A program made the position numbers and the translations under genes. A stretch of DNA of 64,000 nucleotides, from the NCBI GenBank assembly GCA_003550325.1, contig QKWP01000681.1:55417-119416 (forward strand), in the 5' to 3' direction. Under the pieces are notes generated by a model. The model ran no database searches, was not told the DNA's origin, and saw only the letters and a list, made by a program, of their open reading frames with translations. Position 1 is the first letter of the stretch. Each line of letters begins with the position of its first letter. This DNA comes from Gigaspora rosea. Lineage: Eukaryota > Glomeromycota > Glomeromycetes > Diversisporales > Gigasporaceae. Shown in pieces: positions 58,601 to 64,000 of the stretch.

Positions 58601-58960
58601 ATATATGGCACCTGAGATTGTGAACTATATACTCAAGCATCAGGTATTTACAGTCCCAGAGTTATTGTGACTAAGATTTCAACCAGACAGAGTATTTGAT
58701 AGAATTCCATTTAATAGTGATCTTGTGTTAAGAATTGTTAGTGAATCAAGATCTAATGTTTAGGACCCGATTATTATATTGAATTAATTGAGTAAAGATT
58801 TTTGATAAACGTCTTGCTAAAGTTATTGAATTACTTGTAGGTTTGTTAAAATGAATCAAAATGATAATGAAATTAAACCCAATTTTTGGAAGCTAATAAG
58901 GTTAAACCAGAATAGGTTGAATAATATATTTATACTGATAAGCTATATAAAATAAAATTG
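58601..58960 (+). pseudogene. Degenerate protein-kinase C-lobe, tandem copy 3
   Basis: The clearest of the three. It reads NITYMAPEIVNY (APE motif of the activation segment), LKHQVFTVPEL in one frame and GIYSPRVIVTKISTRQS in another (kinase IYSFGVIMxEISTGxxPF region), and FDRIPFNSDLVLRIV. Frameshifts separate the blocks. It ends near 58960 without a clear terminus. Confidence 0.6.
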
Positions 58961-59316
58961 TTCTGCAAATTAACTACAGTATATTATATAAATATGTTTA
59001 TTATAGTATTTTTTATAAATAAAATTTATCTTTGTTGAATATTTGACTCAACATTTTTTATTTAATTTTTGTAAAAATATATAGTTTGATTCTAAAATAT
59101 TTGAGAATTACAATTTAACAAAGCAAATTTTTATAAAAATGCTGTTATAACTTTATTTCTAAATTAAATATGACAACTAATTACCAAAGTTAAAATCTAG
59201 GTAAAAAAAAAAACAAGGACTTGAATACTATTTTTAATAGTTACCAACTATACTAACCAATTTTAATTTTAAAATGCCAAAACATTATAAGAAACAGTAA
59301 AAGTATTTATTCTATA

Positions 59317-59922
59317 CCAGGTGTTTCAAAAGTTCTACGTTTGTATTCTTTAAGCAACTTTTTCATCCTCTGCATGATTTTTCTTGGCATCCACAACTAT
59401 TCAGAATAAAAAATAATTATTAGAATTTACAGCTTTATTGATATATTATAAATAATAATAAATCTTTTTAAAGCTTACCCATACGTCCGATTTCTTTTTT
59501 AGACAATTGACTGTTATCAAAAGTAATAAGAATCCTGTTAGATCGTCTAGCTGTCTTATTGACAACAGAAACCTATTAAGAAAACAAGCCATATGAGTAT
59601 AAGAAATTAAAAAATTATTACTAGTAAATAAATAAAAATATACATTAAGAATACTATGTATACCAATATCAAAAGTAACTTTGATTTGAGATACATCCTG
59701 AGGTGCAGACGGAATACTGGTCAATTCAAATTTACCAAGCAAGTTATTATCCTTTGTATGAACATGTTCACCTTCATATACTTGGATAAGGTTCCTTTTT
59801 TTAAGTGATCTTATACAAGAAATCATTTATACAATATATATTTTGCATAAATAATTATCATGATCTCTATGTATAAGGTCACTTTAAAAAAAGTATTGTT
59901 TTGGAACTTTTGAAATACCTAG
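59317..59922. mobile_element. 606-bp mariner-like TIR element carrying an HSP70 fragment
   Basis: Ends CCAGGTGTTTCAAAAGTTC and (complement) CTAGGTATTTCAAAAGTTC, 17 of 19 identical, with TA on both sides (59315-59316 and 59923-59924). Sequence and TSD fit Tc1/mariner. Instead of a transposase, nearly the whole interior is HSP70 gene sequence on the minus strand. Confidence 0.85.
59345..59826 (-). pseudogene. HSP70 substrate-binding-domain fragment, introns retained
   Basis: The minus strand from 59826 reads [20 protein letters not shown] and then [20 protein letters not shown] with [10 protein letters not shown], a clear match to the HSP70 beta-sandwich substrate-binding domain. A GT-AG intron (about 59655-59577) is followed by [20 protein letters not shown] with [12 protein letters not shown] second GT-AG intron (about 59477-59404) is followed by VVDAKKNHAEDEKVA and a stop. 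No ATPase domain is present and the ends coincide with the TIRs. This is a genomic (not cDNA) capture of about 75 codons and is not a functional chaperone. Confidence 0.9.
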
Positions 59923-59934
59923 TAAGTATTATGT

Positions 59935-60115
59935 GAATCCTGAAGGTGAGTTTGGTTTTGGAGCAATTAGTGGTAGTGGGTTTGGTTTTGGGGTGATTAG
60001 TGGGTAGATGGGTTTGTCTTGGATGATAAGTGGGCAGGTTTGTAATTAGTAGGCAGGTGGTTTGGTCTTTGGTAATTAGAAGATAGACAAGTTTGTTTTG
60101 GATTAATAGTAGGAA
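59935..60115. repeat. Degenerate GT-rich minisatellite
   Basis: Five or six variants of a roughly 30-bp unit like GGTTTGGTTTTGGGGTGATT plus AGTGGGTAG. Strand asymmetry is strong (G and T on plus). Confidence 0.7.
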
Positions 60116-60474
60116 CTATATATAATATAAAAAACCTGTGCATTTACAAACCTGCTTTTTTGCTTTTTTACTAATTAAACATCTTTAAATACTAATTTCA
60201 ATTATATATTTGTAGCCTTTAAGATTATAAAAAAATTATGTGAATTTAAAAAAAGAAATAAATTTAAATAGCCAATCAGATTCATTTTTGTAGATTATTG
60301 ATGATTTCCAAATTCTAGAATCATTCTGTACGTCAAATTAAATTTGGAATATTCCAAATTGTATTAAATATCTAAATTTATATAATGATCTACATTGTAT
60401 ATTTGTTTACTTGTTTACATTTTTATTAACCAATTAAAACAAATGTCCGGCATGCTTTTCTGAGTATGAGTTCA

Positions 60475-61530
60475 TGTATTTGCAAATTTAGAAATTATGA
60501 AAGCTGGGTTAATGTTCTTGCAAAATGCCAAAAAAGTTATGAAGTATTAAAAAAGTCTGAGTTTGTTTTTTTGCAAAGTGCCAGAAAGTAAAAGTTCTGT
60601 TTTTGCAAAGTGCTAGAATAAAATAAATTAATAAATCAAATTTAAAAAAAAACAAAAAAACAAAAACAATTATATTAAATAAAAAAATAAATAAAGCCCT
60701 AACTAAATTTTATTTCTTTAAAGAAGCTTTTTTAAAAATTTGGAAAGTGCTAGAAAATTTGTTTGTGTTCTTGTAAAGTATTAAAAGTTTGGATTGGCTT
60801 GTGCAAGTTTTCAAAAAGTGTTTGTTTTCTTGCAAAGGTGTTCATGTAAAGTGCTGAAATAAAAATAAAATAAAATAAAATTAAATAAAAAAATAAAAAA
60901 AAAACAAAAGAAAACCAAAAAAATTGAAATCAAAGCAAAAAATAAAACAAAAACAAAAAAGTAAAAAAAAACAAAATAGAAGATCTATTTATAAACAAAA
61001 GATCTAATTGTCCGGAGTATAGTGGAGAACTTTATATATTTACATAAGGTGATACAAAAGTTACATTTTTGATAGATCAATAATAGTAATATCAAAAATA
61101 TAACTTCCGTATTTGGTGTCTGTCTGCATGTGTATAATAGTTACCTTTTTGATACATCATATTAGTTTGATTTGTGTTATATCAAAAAAATAGAATTAGA
61201 TCTTAGTTGTTATTGCACTTGGATACACAATGCTGTGCATTAACCTAGTCTAATCTTGTAGTACAAAATTTGTAATTCATTTTGAAAATATTAGTCCAAT
61301 ATGTAATTCTGGTTACAAATCTACTGATTTAGCTTGGTTTCCTAGTTCTAAAATATTTCAAAGTGGGTTCAAAATATTTTGAAACAATTTATAAAATATT
61401 TTGAAACTACTTTCAAATATTTCAAAAATTTGATATTTTAAAATATTTCAAAATATATTACAAAATATTTTGCTTATATTACAGTTTGTAAGAACTTATA
61501 TAAGATAATGTTTATAAATTTGCTGATGAA
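60475..61530. repeat. Dispersed repeat family A, copy 2
   Basis: Shares with 1-1290 the TTCTTGCAAAGTGCC-like phrases, the A-rich tracts, GATCTAATC, TAGTACAAAATTTG, the run CTACTGATTTAGCTTGGTTT and the ending TTTATAAATTTGCTGATG. Same orientation. An internal block at 61020-61250 is unique to this copy. Confidence 0.65.
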
Positions 61531-61899
61531 TATTGATATAAAAGAATAATAAAGTACATAAGATTAGTGCTAAAGATAAAGAGAAGCAAATGAAACCTTC
61601 TGCAATATTAATCTTATAATTGCAATTAGTAAAGTTACAAAGAAAAGGCAGAGTTGCTTGTTGTCATAGCTATATTTAGAATAGTTATAACTAATATAGA
61701 AAAATAAATGTTCTAAGTTCTTAAAAAAAGGTGGTAAATAAATATCAAGATGTGTTTCCAAAGAAACTACTAATAATTTACTACTGAACCAAAATGTTAA
61801 TTATGAAATCCCTCTTAAGAAAGGTATAGTATCTCTATTCAGGCATATTTACAGATTGTTATTTTAAGAATTAAAGAAATTAAAAAAGCAATTGGATAA

Positions 61900-62410
61900 A
61901 AATATTAAAAAGAAAATAATTTATCCTAGTTCCTCTTTGTATGTAGCCCAGTACTATTTGTAGATAAGAAAAATAGTGCTCTTTGAATGTATATAGACTA
62001 CAAGACACTAAATAAGTTAACAATTAAAAATTGATATCTCTTTTCTGTATTAATAATCTATTAGATTAGCTTATAGGAGCAAAATATTTTTGTAAAATTA
62101 ATTTGTGCTCTGGGTATTACCAATTGCATGTTAAAAAGAAGGATATTCCAAAAACAGCATTTTGCACAAGATATGGCTACTATGAGTTTCTTGTGATACT
62201 GTTCAGATTAACAAATTTTCTGCATGATATGTTCAAGACTTCTTGAATAAACTTATAATTGTATATCTTAATAATATATTGATTTATAGCAAGTTACAAA
62301 AAAATATATAGAGCAAATAAAACAGATATTAAAAATATTTTAAGTAAATCAATTATATAGAAAGGTTAAAAAGTACAAATTTGACAAATTTAGTATAGAG
62401 TTTTTAGATA
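61900..62410 (+). pseudogene. Ty3/gypsy RT remnant, left part
   Basis: Plus-strand reading gives MYIDYKTLNKLTIKN (RT domain 2), CALGITN and QDMATMSFL in place of YGHYEFL, and VYLNNILIYS where YLDD is expected, so both catalytic aspartates are Asn. It stops at IEFLD, at the site where 62411-63549 is inserted. More AT-rich and more decayed than the element at 21373-30963, and from a different gypsy lineage judging by its wording. Confidence 0.75.
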
Positions 62411-62571
62411 GGACCAGTGTCTGAAATTCAATTTTTAAATTAGTTGCAGGCTGCAACTAAATAAAAAAAATAGTTGCAGATTATAAGAATTTATAAAAAT
62501 TTAGTTGCGTGTATAAGCAATTAATCAAAATTATAAGTAAAATTTGCAAATTTATAAGCAGAATTTGCATA

Positions 62572-62833
62572 CCATATTTTCGTATAATAATGCACATGTG
62601 CATTATTTCGAAATTGGCACTTTTAAAAGTTGCCCATTTGACTCAAAATAACGCACATGTGCATCCCGAAATAAAGCACCCCTCCCCTAAGAGTTTTACA
62701 ATAAATATAAAATAATGCACATGTCTATTAAAGATTGGTAATATTGATCCGAAATATCGTACATGTGCATCCCAAAATAACACACAGGTGCTCAAAATAA
62801 TGCACACCTGTGTGTTATTATACAAAAATATGG
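62572..62833. mobile_element. 262-bp TA-flanked MITE with ACATGTGCAT repeats
   Basis: CCATATTTTCGTATAATAAT at the left and the complement of the right end, CCATATTTTTGTATAATAAC, are inverted. TA on both sides (62570-62571 and 62834-62835). Inside, ATAATGCACATGTGCAT-type words recur five or six times. The two ORFs crossing it are repeat artefacts. Confidence 0.82.
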
Positions 62834-62999
62834 TATGCACTTCAGATTTTGGTTGTGAAAATTTAAAATTTATTGTGGTCTGCAGACTCTGCAACCCAAT
62901 TTCAGATACTCTATGTGAGCTTATATTTGCACTTTTTTTTTTGGTTAGCACTTTTATATTGATATATATTATCTATATTTTAAATATTAGAACAGACTT

Positions 63000-63330
63000 T
63001 TAAAAGTCTTTACCTTTTTTTAAAATACAACATTCTCTAAAAAAAAAACTGGATTACATTCTTTAAAAAAAAAAAAGCTAATAATTTTTCTAAAAAAAAA
63101 ANNNNNNNNNNNNNNNNNNNNNNNNNNNNNNNNNNNNNNNNNNNNNNNNNNNNNNNNNNNNNNNNNNNNNNNNNNNNNNNNNNNNNNNNATTTTCTAAAA
63201 AAAAAAACAGAATTACATTCTTTAAAAAAAAAACAAAATTACATTCTCTAAAAAAAAAAAACAGAATTACAGAATTATATACTTTTTTTAAAAAAAATTA
63301 CATTATCAAAAAAAAAAAGTATTTTGCAAA
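63000..63330. repeat. Tandem ATTACATTCT(A)n repeat containing an assembly gap
   Basis: Units of TTACATTCTCTAAAAAAAAA repeat on both sides of 88 Ns (63102-63189). The gap length is an estimate by the assembler; the array is probably collapsed. Confidence 0.85.
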
Positions 63331-63549
63331 AATAAATTCTTAAATTACATTTTTTATTAGAACATTTCAAATATAAGATTTATAAAAATTAACTTATTAG
63401 TATCCTTTAAATATACTCTTTTTGCCCATTAACTGTTTTCAAATAACCTTTTTATCCAATACCTACTTTTCAAATATATCCTTTTTTTAAAAAAAGGGCC
63501 TGTATTAGCAATTTTTCAAATATGATCTCATTTAGATTGTTCGGGGTCC

Positions 63550-64000
63550 TTTTTAGGATAAATAGTTTTATTAAAAGAACTTTCAATAGACTCAAAAAAA
63601 TTTTAAACTATAAAAACTTGGACAGCATGCAAAGATGTATATGAAATTTACTCATTTTTAGGATTGGTAAATTTTTATAGAAGGTTCATATCTAATAGTT
63701 CCAAGTTAGCTGCACCTCTTATAGTATTGTTGAAGAAAGAACAATTTTATAAATAGGAAATCAAAAAGGATCAAGTATTTAAAGACCTAAAGAAAGCCCT
63801 TATAGATGCTCTAGTATTAGCAATATCTGGCTCTAAAAAGTATTTATAGTTGTAACAGATGTGTCAGATTTTGCAATTAGGGCCATGATAAATCAAGACC
63901 AGGAGAATAGGAAACAGCCTAAAACATATAAGTCACAAAAATAATACTAGCTAAAATTAATTACCCAATTCATAAAAAGGAATTTTTAGCTATAATATAT
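63550..64000 (+). pseudogene. Ty3/gypsy RT-RNase H remnant, right part, cut by the window end
   Basis: The plus strand resumes with a FLG-like codon run, SIDSKK, TIKTWTACKDVYEIYSFLGL and VNFYRRFISNSSKLAAPLIV (RT C-terminal part), then KDLKKALIDALVLA and a broken VTDVSDFAIRAM-like RNase H start (VTDASxxAIGAVL in the family). It joins in order with 61900-62410. Confidence 0.75.

Larger units (their letters stand above)
62411..63549. mobile_element. Insertion splitting the gypsy fragment (family B copy 2 on its right)
   Basis: The flanks TTTTTAGAT (62401) and TTTTTAGGA (63550) look like a 7-9-bp duplication. The block begins GGACC and ends GGTCC. Its right end, complement GGACCCCGAACAATCTAAAT, belongs to the family at 19055-19492. 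It also contains a TA-flanked MITE, an N gap and tandem ATTACATTCT(A)n repeats. The left 160 bp include CAGTGTCTGAAATT and repeated GTTGCAG words of unknown origin. Confidence 0.6.

Noticed and set aside
62509..63003. Three short ORFs with repeated CALF/HVHY words
   Set aside because: They translate the ACATGTGCAT repeats of a MITE.

Overview
The window is an AT-rich, intron-bearing eukaryotic sequence dominated by transposable elements. The one clearly intact host gene is a four-exon ribose-phosphate pyrophosphokinase (PRPP synthetase) at 37317-38518. Short GT-AG introns, runs of A/T, degenerate TKL-like kinase copies, an HSP70 fragment, Ty3/gypsy, LINE, pogo/Tigger and many MITEs together suggest a TE-rich early-diverging fungus. 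An arbuscular mycorrhizal fungus (Glomeromycotina) is my best inference; no marker in the window proves it.

Layout. 1-2200: AT-rich dispersed repeat and minisatellite. About 2230-9015 (minus): a decayed full-length LINE (endonuclease, RT, RNase H) interrupted by a 919-bp TIR element. 9757-12617: nested DNA elements, namely a hAT-like element with 8-bp TSD, holding a TAA-flanked element, holding a palindromic repeat array, holding a TA-flanked pogo-like element, holding a foldback hairpin. 12660-18700: MITEs, a second LINE 3' fragment, a near-perfect 540-bp palindrome and a broken small coiled-coil gene. 19055-21372: a MITE, T-rich sequence and the distal part of an unidentified coding remnant.

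21373-30963 (minus): a Ty3/gypsy element with both LTRs and a 4-bp TSD (ACGT). It holds gag, protease, RT, RNase H, a long acidic spacer, integrase, and an extra ORF between integrase and 3' LTR. It sits inside the older coding remnant, whose frame continues on both sides. 31500-37300: a foldback of TCGGTGAAATGA-type repeats, a TTA-flanked 957-bp element with two unidentified ORFs, and gene-poor sequence.

37317-38518: PRPP synthetase. 38520-51600: gene-poor AT-rich DNA with pogo-type MITEs, degenerate tandem repeats and a second copy of the foldback element. 51629-55253: a complete pogo/Tigger transposon with recognisable TIRs and a transposase carrying one stop, one frameshift and a 70-bp hAT micro-MITE. 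57465-58960: three tandem degenerate kinase C-lobe copies, one carrying a 9-bp-TSD MITE. 59317-59922: a TA-flanked mariner-like TIR element that carries an HSP70 fragment with its introns. 60475-64000: a second copy of the first repeat family and a dead Ty3/gypsy fragment split by a nested element with an assembly gap.

Three single-base Ns (2978, 36697, 54422) are each flanked by exact direct copies (36, 35 and 276 bp), which looks like unmerged contig overlaps. All calls are from reading the sequence; no database search was possible.
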